Below are positions 18,558-25,412 of a stretch of 64,000 nt of DNA, piece by piece (position 1 is the stretch's first letter; each line of letters begins with the position of its first letter). The notes below the pieces were generated by a model. That model saw nothing but the letters and a program-made list of their open reading frames with translations. It made no database searches and was not told the DNA's origin. The stretch is from the NCBI RefSeq assembly GCF_036226925.1, contig NZ_CP109031.1, positions 7,812,001-7,876,000 of the forward strand. Direction: 5' to 3'. The DNA comes from Streptomyces sp. NBC_00659 (GTDB taxonomy: Bacteria; Actinomycetota; Actinomycetes; Streptomycetales; Streptomycetaceae). The position numbers and the translations under genes are program-made.

Positions 18558-19060
18558 ATCGAGGTACTCACCGTCCGTGTCGCGTCAGGGACCGCAACTC
18601 TGAATCCCGGTCACCGGCAGACCTGCTTCCAGGAGGCGTTAGGCGACAGCAGCGGCATGGTGGGCCGCCCGCCTCGAGAGCTCAGCTGACACCTGGGGAC
18701 TGGTTTCGCAAGCCACGGCTCGTCTCCGCTGTCGGTATCGGACGGTGACGCCGCCGTAGATTCCGCCGGGCCGGACAGGCGTCCGGCGCAGCGGGCGCGC
18801 GGCAGCCCGTACAGGCCTCGCGTCCACGGGGTACCGCGGCTGGTGATGGTACCGACCTGAACTCGGCGTGGCTCACACTGCTCTCCCTGTGCTGCCCCTC
18901 GGCGGAGCCCGGGGAGTGTCGTGGCGCTTAGAGCTCGATTACCTCCTCGCCGACCACACGGAAATCTATGCTGGCTGGAGTAGACATTGGGAGATCGTCT
19001 GGCTATGGTTTCTCTCGTAGCCGAGATCGGCAGGGCCCGGCAGACACGAACTGCCAGGTA

Positions 19061-19642
19061 GCAGTACATGTAGTTGCAGTGTGCAGGGCGGTGCGGTGGT
19101 GGAGTTTCGGAGCCAGGGTTGTTGCAGGACGGCGACGGGGCTGGCGACCGGACCGGGTGGCTCGCAGTGATCAGGGGCCGCCGTGAGCAGGACCGCAGTT
19201 GAAGTTGCAGTACCCGTTAGTGCAGTTAGCGGTATCCAGCAGTGAAGGTATGTGAGTGGTTCCTCGGTGAAGGCGTCGGCTGCGGGCGCGCGCGCCGGGA
19301 GGTTCGGCAGTGGGGTTCTAAGCCAGAGCAGACGCAGGACGGGCGACGGGGCTGGCTGCCGGAGAGTGGCGCTGTGACAGGTCACCGAGCAGGTCGCATC
19401 ACCAGCAGTACGCGGTAGAGCAGTACCGGCAGTTAGTTGATCCCAGAGGGAAAGAACGGAGGGGCCGAGCGCCATCAGGATCGCCCGGGCGGAATGGCTG
19501 AGCCCGGGTACCGCAGGACATCGATAGTGAGGTGGTCTCCGGTCGAGCAACCGCGATCCCCGCGTCCCCGACAGCAATCTTGGTCGGGTCTGCGGAAACA
19601 GTAGGCCGGCGCAGTATCAGGGCCGGCAGATGGTGTAGCAGT
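19061..19642 (+). promoter_or_regulatory. Cluster of GCAGT motifs in the repeat leader
   Basis: I count thirteen GCAGT pentamers on the plus strand: at 19061, 19076, 19164, 19195, 19207, 19222, 19239, 19307, 19405, 19420, 19429, 19611 and 19638. One reverse complement (ACTGC, 19050) lies just before the cluster. Fewer than one would be expected by chance in 580 bases. Several are spaced 12-17 bases apart. The same motifs recur in the leaders at 39.9-40.5 and 55.4-55.97 kb. They could be direct-repeat binding sites for a one-sided DNA-binding protein such as the adjacent MerR-like product, or RNA elements in a long 5' leader. Confidence 0.55.
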
Positions 19643-19648
19643 TCCTTC

Positions 19649-19679
19649 GGGGCCCTGGCGCGAATAGCGCCGGGGCCCC
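19649..19679 (+). promoter_or_regulatory. Strong leader hairpin just before the MerR-like gene
   Basis: GGGGCCCTGGCGC and GCGCCGGGGCCCC form a 13-bp stem (one G-U) around GAATA, 15 bases ahead of the GAGAGG ribosome site. No T-run follows, so it is not a classic terminator. It is conserved at 40510-40540 and 55978-56008. A role in translation or attenuation is possible. Confidence 0.6.
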
Positions 19680-19704
19680 TCCACGCGTTCCATGAGAGGT
19701 GCAA

Positions 19705-20040
19705 GTGACAGCAGACGACTCGTTCGGCCGGCTCGATGACGACGACTACCCCGCCTACACCATGGGCCGGGCCGCAGCGTTGCTCGGCACCACCCAGGGC
19801 TTTCTCCGCGCCCTCGGCGAAGCCCGCCTCATCACCCCGCTCCGCTCAGCGGGCGGCCATCGACGCTACTCCCGCTACCAACTGCGCATCGCCGCCCGCG
19901 CCCGCGAACTCGTCGACAACGGCACCCCCATCGAGGCCGCCTGCCGCATCATCATCCTCGAAGACCAACTCGAAGAAGCCCAGCGCATCAACGCCGAACA
20001 CCGCCGGACGGCCGGACCGTCCGGTCCGCCCGTGTCCTGA
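19705..20040 (+). CDS. Small MerR-like DNA-binding protein, copy 1
   Basis: The protein has about 111 residues. After an acidic start (DDSFGRLDDDDYPAY) it has a MerR-type winged helix: TMGRAAALLGTTQGFLRAL, then LITPLRSAGGHRRYSR, which holds the wing and the GHRRY signature, and a C-terminal helix ARELVDNGT then ACRIIILEDQLEEAQ. It lacks a sensor domain and cysteines, so it is of the minimal BldC-like class. I chose GTG 19705, five bases after GAGAGG, over the GTG at 19699. It ends RTAGPSGPPVS. Two further copies are at 40566 and 56034. Targets are unknown; autoregulation through the leader is a reasonable guess. Confidence 0.85.
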   Translation: MTADDSFGRLDDDDYPAYTMGRAAALLGTTQGFLRALGEARLITPLRSAGGHRRYSRYQLRIAARARELVDNGTPIEAACRIIILEDQLEEAQRINAEHRRTAGPSGPPVS

Positions 20041-20170
20041 GACGGTGCGTCCGGGTTCCGGCGGATCCCGCACACACATGTCAGGGTGTGACGCGCGGGT
20101 CGTTCTGTCCGGCGGCAGGGCGTTCGGACGGGCGGCAATCGCGAGCTCTACAGCGATGACGCTCTGCTTC

Positions 20171-20315
20171 GGCGACATCTTCCCGGTGACTCATCATGTG
20201 GAGTGTGTTGCCACCTCGGCCTCCCGAGGCGGCTGCTGACTCCCGTGCCCGACCTCGATACCCCAGGGACCGGAACCGGGGGCCGCGCTGCCGTGCTGTG
20301 GCTCAGGCGTCGATG
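20171..20315. repeat. Diverged 145-bp repeat, partner at 61780-61925
   Basis: From GGCGACATCTTCCCGGTGAC to the run GGCTCAGGCGTCGATG, this stretch matches 61780-61925 with only scattered substitutions, including a central block CCTCGATACCCCAGGGACC. It contains no convincing gene in either copy. It may be the 3' part of a mobile or duplicated unit, or a structured RNA. Confidence 0.65.
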
Positions 20316-20513
20316 ATGATGGGGATGATGAGGGCCGCGTTTCGCCTTGACGGAAACGGAGATCGCGGCGGTGGCCGCTGCGGGCGGGTGGTGAGGTTCC
20401 TCCGGGAACCCGATCGGCCTGGGAACGGACTCCCGTCACCCGAATGGAGGACCTCCCGGCGTACATTTGGAGTAGATGAGGGCCTTTTTGCGTGTAATCG
20501 GAAAGGCAAGGCC

Positions 20514-20939
20514 ATGACGGAGACGACGGACCGCATCACCCAATTGACGGATCGGGCGAAGCACGCACAAGAGCAGGTGCAGAGTGCCATCACCAAGAAC
20601 CGGGAGCAGTTGTCAGCTGCGGTCGAACAGGCTCAACAGGAGGCGGAACAGCGGGCACAGGAACTCCGCGGTGAGGCAGCCGAACAGAAGGCCGCTGCCG
20701 CTGAGTCACTGGAAGAGGCAAGGAACAAATGGCAGGAGCATGTGGCGACGGCCAAGATCCGTTTCCAGGAGCGCAAGGCCGAGCATGACGTGAAGCGCGC
20801 CGAGCACAACGCGGAGGATGCTGAGGGCTATGCGTCGTTCGCGATCGACTACGCTGCCTCAGCGATCCTGGAGGCAGAATCCGCTTCATTGGAAGCGTTG
20901 CTGGCCCGTGCGGAGGCCGAAGCCCTGGCCAGCAGATAG
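20514..20939 (+). CDS. Coiled-coil protein, function unknown
   Basis: The protein has about 141 residues and is almost entirely Ala/Glu/Gln/Lys. Long heptad-like stretches (QLSAAVEQAQQEAEQRAQEL; AAAAESLEEARNKWQEHV) predict one extended coiled coil from residue 5 to about 115. A short C-terminal part, FAIDYAASAILEAESAS, is more hydrophobic. There is no signal peptide or membrane segment, so it is presumably cytoplasmic. ATG 20514 follows GAAAGGCAAGG. Proteins of this kind are common near streptomycete stress genes, but I do not know a function. It stands alone between the 145-bp repeat and the kinase relic. Confidence 0.75.
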   Translation: MTETTDRITQLTDRAKHAQEQVQSAITKNREQLSAAVEQAQQEAEQRAQELRGEAAEQKAAAAESLEEARNKWQEHVATAKIRFQERKAEHDVKRAEHNAEDAEGYASFAIDYAASAILEAESASLEALLARAEAEALASR

Positions 20940-21120
20940 GAACAACGGGGTGTGGCCTCGGGCCTCTTCCTGCTGAACGAGCCTGCTGTGCCCCTGTCTG
21001 CGCGCACCCGCAGATAGCCAGGATCCTGTGCGCACCGGCATGTACTGCGTGACCTCCGAGAGCGGCCGGGCCCCGCAGGCGGTGCGTGACCTGCAGGCTG
21101 CGGCCGACAGCGGACGGCAT

Positions 21121-21540
21121 CCGCAACCCGGTCTCCTCACTGAGCGCCCTGATCGATGGCGTACCCACCCGTGTGGACCTCGGCTCGGTAGCCCGCAGGT
21201 CTTCGTCAATAACGTCTCATTCGGCCTGTACGCCGACGCTCTGCTGGGGTCTGGGTACCGGGAGGACAAGGCACGTACCCTCGCTGCGGTCGCACCCCCT
21301 TATTTCAAAGGAAGGCAATGCGTCGAGGCCGACGTGGACACCCCGCGGGGAGCCGTCCGACTCCTGCAAGTTGTGTTGGTCTCCAACAACCCGCACCACA
21401 TCGCCACTCCGCGCTATCAGGGGCGCCGCTTCACGCTCACCTCAGGACTGCTCGGCGGCATCGTGCTCAAGCGCCCGACCGACACGCCGCCGGACCTCTT
21501 CCGGCACCTTCGCGGTGAGCGGCTGTGGCGGCAGTCCGAT
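21121..21540 (+). pseudogene. Fragment of a diacylglycerol/lipid kinase (paralogue of 23170-24141)
   Basis: Two frames joined near 21195 give LSALIDGVPTRVDLG and then VFVNNVSFGLYADALLGSGY, REDKAR, VLVSNNPHHIATPR, SGLLGGIVLKRP and TPPDLFRHLR. These align closely with the middle of the intact kinase at 23170. The N-terminal nucleotide-binding motif (GGDGT) and the C-terminal third are missing. It is thus a decayed, truncated duplicate. Confidence 0.85.
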
Positions 21541-21670
21541 CCAGGTATGCCGGGTGATGCAGCCAGAACTCACACACCAGTCCCATGACCGGGGCGCCGT
21601 TGCCACGTAACCTCGACGCCCTGCGGAAGGCTGCGCGACCCGTGCGGAAGCGCCGTCGGCCCCGGCCCGC

Positions 21671-22027
21671 ATGATCGGGGTCGGCGCTCTCGACACCCCG
21701 CTGGCCTTCTCCGCCAAGTGCCCTCGCACCTGCGTGAATGCTGTCCTGCCCGGGATGCGGGCGCTCGGCCGAGGCACGTTGCTGTTCGTCAACGGTGGCA
21801 GCGCCGTTCGCCCGCACCCTGAGTGGGTGGGGACCTCGGTCGCCTACGCGCACATGCTCCACGCCGCGCTCGCCGGGGAGAACATTCACGCAGCCCAGCT
21901 GATCATCCCGGGAGCGATCCGCCCCGGCGCCGAGCGCAGCAGCCCTGAGGTCCTGGCCCAGCGCTTGTACGCCATCCACACCGAGCGGACCGGGTTCCGG
22001 CACTACGCCGAGCCCATGCCCGACTGA
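21671..22027 (+). pseudogene. C-terminal fragment of a short-chain dehydrogenase (SDR)
   Basis: The frame starts inside the SDR fold: NAVLPGMRALGRGTLLFVNG, then GGSAVRPHPEWVGTSVAYA (substrate-side loop and active-site Tyr region), then LAGENIHAAQLIIPGAI and a short C-terminal tail ending YAEPMPD. The N-terminal Rossmann glycine motif (TGxxxGxG) is missing, and the preceding bases are unrelated to it. It cannot bind NAD(P) and is a fossil. Its stop lies just before the lipoprotein gene, suggesting a former operon. Confidence 0.7.
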
Positions 22028-22031
22028 CCCC

Positions 22032-22549
22032 ATGAACGCGGCCGCCCTCCGTTTCCTTGTCCGCGCCGTCCCGGCCACCGCTCTCCTGTTGACCGTAGTG
22101 GCATGCACCGACAAGCCAACCTCCCCGGCTGCGGCATCCTCCAGCCAGCAGGAGACGCCGACGGCCAAGGCACAGACCGCACCGTCCGACAGGAACACCG
22201 CCATGAACACCCAGCTCATCGACGGCCGCCCCGTCGACGCCACCTTGAACGACAGCGCGGCTGCCCGCGACTTCGCCGCCCTCCTCTCGCTCACCTCGAC
22301 GTGGAGGACTTCCACCAGACGGAGCGGATCGCCTACCTGCCGCGCAAGCTGGATACCTCCGGCGCTCCGGACGCGGCCAAGCCCCGGACCGGTGACCTGC
22401 CCTACTACGCGCCCTGGGGCAACCTGGCCCTCTTCTACCGCGACGGCGACTCCCCCTCCACCGGCCTGGTCGTCCTCGGCCACGTCGACGACGGCGACAG
22501 CGACCGGCTCGCCACGGCCGACCGCATCACCATCGAGGCCGCCTCCTGA
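22032..22549 (+). pseudogene. Cyclophilin-like-fold lipoprotein, frameshifted
   Basis: The ATG at 22032 gives a signal peptide with lipobox (LLLTVVACTDK), then NTQLIDGRPVDATLNDSAAA, the start of a small cyclophilin-like domain. Near 22297 one base is missing (CTCACCTCGAC for CTCACCCTCGAC). The domain continues in the next frame with VEDFHQTERIAYLPRKLD, then LPYYAPWGNLALFYRD and GLVVLGHVDD, to a stop at 22549. Restoring one base gives a complete secreted lipoprotein of about 172 residues, so this could also be a sequencing error. Confidence 0.65.
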
Positions 22550-22583
22550 CCCATCAGCCGCTTGCAAGGAGAGAAGCACACGT

Positions 22584-22694
22584 ATGCCCTCTGCAGTCGG
22601 GTCCGCCCCCGGCAGACTGCCCTTCGTCGTCTGGGTGCTCGCCGCCGGTACGTTCCTCATGGGGACCACTGAGTTCGTCATCGCGGGCCTGTAG
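22584..22694 (+). pseudogene. N-terminal stub of an MFS transporter
   Basis: ATG 22584 follows AAGGAGAGAAG and opens LPFVVWVLAAGTFLMGTTEF, then VIAGL and a stop. This is the first membrane helix of AraJ/Cmx-type major facilitator exporters, which are normally about 400 residues. The break occurs where sequence from a different gene on the other strand begins (about 22695), so a recombination junction probably removed the rest. Confidence 0.7.
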
Positions 22695-22696
22695 CG

Positions 22697-23000
22697 CAGG
22701 ATGGCCGTGTAACCGTCCGTCACGTCACGGTCGCCGGGATCTCGGTGAAGCCCGCGTCGCCCAGGGGCGCGGCCCTCAGCAACAGCGCACCGGCCGTCAT
22801 CTCGAAACCGTTCTCGGCACCCTGTCCCAAGCCTTCCCGGGCGCTGGTGGCCAGCAGCGCCCGGGAAGGCTGACCACTGGCGCGGTCGACAACAGCAGCG
22901 TTTGCACGCGTCCTTCGGCCAGCGCGTCGGACATCGCGGGAATCGATTCGATTCCCGTCTCCTGCCCACTCGCAGCGATGTACTGCTCGAAGGCGCGGAC
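22697..23000 (-). pseudogene. Remnant of a bacterial release-factor-like (baeRF/Vms1-type) domain
   Basis: The minus strand gives IPAMSDALAEGRVQTLLLST and then GALLLRAAPLGDAGFTEIPA, phrases resembling the C-terminal end of actinobacterial eRF1-like or Vms1-type proteins (xALxEGRVxTLL; ALLRAAxLTxA). Frames change in between, and near the end a five-base duplication (GTGAC GTGAC) separates ATVT from DGYTAILRY. No N-terminal part is visible. The assignment is by memory only and is moderately uncertain. Confidence 0.4.
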
Positions 23001-23169
23001 ATGGGCGCACGCGTGCGCCGGGCAGTGGAACCACGCAGTGCGACCGCTACGTCGTCGGGAGGCATCGGCGTTCCCGGCAAGCGAAGAGGGTGCGGGATCT
23101 GTCAGCCTGGTCCTACGGCTTCCATCTGTCGGCCGAAGGCCGGCATCAGCGGTGAGAGTGGGTGCGGTG

Positions 23170-24141
23170 ATGGCCGAAGCTCGGACGCGTGCCCGGGTGG
23201 TGATCGTGACGAATCCACGCTCGGGCGGCGGTAAGCCTGCTCGTTACGGTCTGGTCCAGCGGGCCGAGGACATGGGGGCTCAGGTCTGGATGACCAGCGC
23301 GGAGGAGGACGCGGCGTCGGTTGCGAGGTGCGCCGTCGAGGAGGGGGCACAGGTGCTGGGAGTCGCGGGCGGCGACGGCACTGTATCCGCGGTCGCCGCG
23401 GTGGCTGCGGACGCGGGCCGGTCGCTGATGGTGGTCCCGGCGGGCACCCGCAACCATTTCGCCCGGGACCTGGGCCTCGACGTTCGCGATCCGGCGCAGG
23501 CGCTGGGCGCCCTGGTCGACGGTGAGCCCGCACGGGTGGACCTGGGGGTGCTCGGCCCGCGCGTCTTCGTCAACAACGTCTCTTTCGGCATGTACGCCGA
23601 CGCCCTGCTGGAGCCCGGGTACCGGGAGGACAAGACGCGCGCGTTCGCTGCGGTGGCACCCGATTATCTCAAGGGCAAGCAGTGGGTCGAGGCCTGCGTG
23701 GACACCCCGTGGGGGACCGTCGAGTTCCCGCAGATGGTGCTGGTCTCCAACAACCCCTACCATCTGGCCACACCGCGCTGGCTGGGGCGTCGCTTCTCGC
23801 TCACCACGGGACTGCTGGGCGGCATCGTCCTCAAGCGTCCGGCACAGACGCCCCCGGACCTCCTCCGGCACCTGCGCAGCGAACTGCGACGCTCGATGCC
23901 CGGTCCTGGCCCGGCAAGCGAGGGTGTTGTCGTCTGGTCGGCGTCCGGCGTCACGCTGCGCGGTGACGTGCGGTACCTGGATGCGGGGATCGACGGCGAA
24001 GCGGTGACGCTTCCGCTCCCCGTCATATGCGGAATTCGGCCAGGTGCCCTGCGTGTGCTGCTGCCGAGGGACCGGCCGGGAATCCCACCGGAGCCCGCTC
24101 CCGGGCGCCCGGGAGCGCTGCGAGCGGGTGGCAACGGTTGA
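23170..24141 (+). CDS. Diacylglycerol kinase family lipid kinase
   Basis: The protein has about 323 residues. The N-terminal DAGK catalytic domain shows VVIVTNPRSGGGKP, GVAGGDGTVSAVAAV (the GGDGT nucleotide site) and VPAGTRNHFARDLGLD. The C-terminal half has VFVNNVSFGMYADALL, VLVSNNPYHLATPR and a final LPLPVICGIRPGALRVLLP strand set. The family phosphorylates diacylglycerol or related lipids at the membrane face; the physiological substrate here is unknown. ATG 23170 was chosen; GTG 23158, twelve bases upstream, is also possible. A truncated paralogue is at 21121-21540, so the gene was once duplicated locally. It appears to be a lone gene. Confidence 0.88.
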   Translation: MAEARTRARVVIVTNPRSGGGKPARYGLVQRAEDMGAQVWMTSAEEDAASVARCAVEEGAQVLGVAGGDGTVSAVAAVAADAGRSLMVVPAGTRNHFARDLGLDVRDPAQALGALVDGEPARVDLGVLGPRVFVNNVSFGMYADALLEPGYREDKTRAFAAVAPDYLKGKQWVEACVDTPWGTVEFPQMVLVSNNPYHLATPRWLGRRFSLTTGLLGGIVLKRPAQTPPDLLRHLRSELRRSMPGPGPASEGVVVWSASGVTLRGDVRYLDAGIDGEAVTLPLPVICGIRPGALRVLLPRDRPGIPPEPAPGRPGALRAGGNG

Positions 24142-24624
24142 AGGAGCGACCGGAGCCAGGACGCGGTTCTTGGTTCGGAGAACGCCGCGCGGACACGGGC
24201 GATGCACGCTTGTGCGTTCGCGGCGACCGGGCCCGGGAATCACCTCCGGTCGATGTGCTCGACGGCCGGGGCGGCCGGGCCGGTGCGGTTGAAGTCCTCG
24301 CGGCTGGTCGACCGCGTTCATTCTGAGCAGCGACACCACCCGTTTCCAGGTCAACCCTGCCGTGCTGTTCGAAGCGCGTACGGCCAGGCTGCTGTTCCGC
24401 CGGCCCGTCTGTGCCGGCGGCCCTCGCCTTCACCGGGTGAGGTCCCGGGCTTGAGGACCCGGAGGACAGGGCCCTTCGAGGGAGGCGGCCGCTGATGCGG
24501 ACCGGGTGATGGCTGTCAGCTCGGCGCTGACCGGGCGCACTGGAAGCATACGAAGCGGCGGTGGTCAGAGAGAAGCTGATCGAGTTTTGTCGGCTCATCA
24601 CCGGCACCGGCGGCAGCCGCTCCG
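24142..24624. other. Stretch with no recognisable gene
   Basis: Frames here are short or compositionally odd. One piece (VNPAVLFEARTARLLFR, about 24345-24400, plus strand) reads like coding sequence but has no start or continuation I can identify. It may be another relic of the decayed zone to the left. Confidence 0.3.
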
Positions 24625-25281
24625 TCACTCCTCCTCTCGGGCTCGTGCGGGATGGCTTTCCACGCCAGCGATCGCGGCGTCCAGCGCACAGCTGTACATC
24701 GTGTCGATCACGTCCTTCGAGGGTGCGGGCGCATCTTCCCCGTCGGGACGGGCCGGTGTCGGAGGGAGGGTGGTCCACCGTTGCAGTGCTCCGGTCAGCT
24801 CGTTGGCCAGCAGTCCCGTGAAGACCGCGCACAGGGTGGCAGCGACCCGGGGGATCTCCGAGGCGGGCAGTTTCGCGGCGGCGAGTGTGCCGGTGAGTCC
24901 TTGCCAGAACGGATCGTCCGGCTGGATGAAGTCGGCACGCCCGAAGGAGTACCCCATCAGTTCGGGGTGACGGAGGGTCAGTTGGCGGAAGTCAAGGGCG
25001 AGTTGGCGCAGGCGGTCCTGCCAGGGAGCGTCCTCCCGCTCCGGTGTGCGGAACCGCGAGCCGACGCGCTCGGTCACGCCGCGCAGCACGGCGTCCTTGT
25101 TCGGCACGTGGTGGTACAGCGACATCGGGTTCGCGTCCAGCGCGGTCGCGAGTTTGCGCATGGTCAGTGCCTCGACCCCGTCGGCGTCGATGAGCTGCAG
25201 CGCCATGGAGTAGATGCCGTCCTCGGTGAGCGGTACGTCCCTCTTCCTCGTCCCCCGGGGGGCCTTCCTTGGAGTTTCCAT
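24625..25281 (-). CDS. TetR-family regulator, divergent from the P450
   Basis: The protein has about 218 residues. Residues 15-60 form the TetR helix-turn-helix: LTEDGIYSMALQLIDADG, then LTMRKLATALDANPMSLYHH, then VPNKDAVL. The C-terminal ligand domain resembles the TetR_C class (HPELMGYSFG; VAATLCAVFTGLLANELTG). ATG 25281 lies inside the first of two palindromes (25278-25292 and 25310-25324), so the protein should block its own and the P450's transcription. In Bacillus the CYP102A1 gene is likewise controlled by a TetR repressor (Bm3R1) that responds to fatty or aromatic ligands. A farther ATG upstream would span both operators and is unlikely. Confidence 0.9.
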   Translation of the reverse strand: METPRKAPRGTRKRDVPLTEDGIYSMALQLIDADGVEALTMRKLATALDANPMSLYHHVPNKDAVLRGVTERVGSRFRTPEREDAPWQDRLRQLALDFRQLTLRHPELMGYSFGRADFIQPDDPFWQGLTGTLAAAKLPASEIPRVAATLCAVFTGLLANELTGALQRWTTLPPTPARPDGEDAPAPSKDVIDTMYSCALDAAIAGVESHPARAREEE

Positions 25282-25324
25282 ACGCCGTATGGTACCACTG
25301 AAGGCAGTTCCATACGGCGTATGG
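25278..25324. promoter_or_regulatory. Paired palindromic operators between TetR and P450 genes
   Basis: CCATACGCCGTATGG (25278-25292) and CCATACGGCGTATGG (25310-25324) are 15-base palindromes differing only at the central base, 32 bases (three helical turns) centre to centre. One covers the TetR start codon; the other is about 90 bases before the P450 start. Same-face spacing suggests cooperative binding of two dimers. Confidence 0.88.
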
Positions 25325-25412
25325 AAATCGGGGTCGGGGTGCCCATCTGCGGCTTCCCCTTCGTTGTACAGCGCCCTTGCCCTCGCCTCTCTCCGCACAA
25401 AGGAGCAAGTTC

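Larger units (their letters stand above)
18962..20136 (+). repeat. Large dispersed repeat, copy 1 (leader plus MerR-like gene)
   Basis: About 1.17 kb starting AAATCTATGCTGGC is nearly identical to 55288-56465 over its whole length and to 39820-40865 over the leader and most of the gene. The unit is about 740 bases of leader, a hairpin and a small MerR-like gene; copies 1 and 3 also share 95 bases after the stop. The main internal difference is at 19200-19240, where copy 1 has diverged from copies 2 and 3. I see no transposase, terminal inverted repeats or obvious target duplication, so this looks like gene duplication or conversion, not an IS. Confidence 0.9.

Noticed and set aside
18966..19577. 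Long minus-strand open frame inside the leader of repeat copy 1
   Set aside because: In copies 2 and 3 the same region is broken into two unlinked frames, the protein has no recognisable features, and changes between copies follow the GCAGT motifs, not codons.
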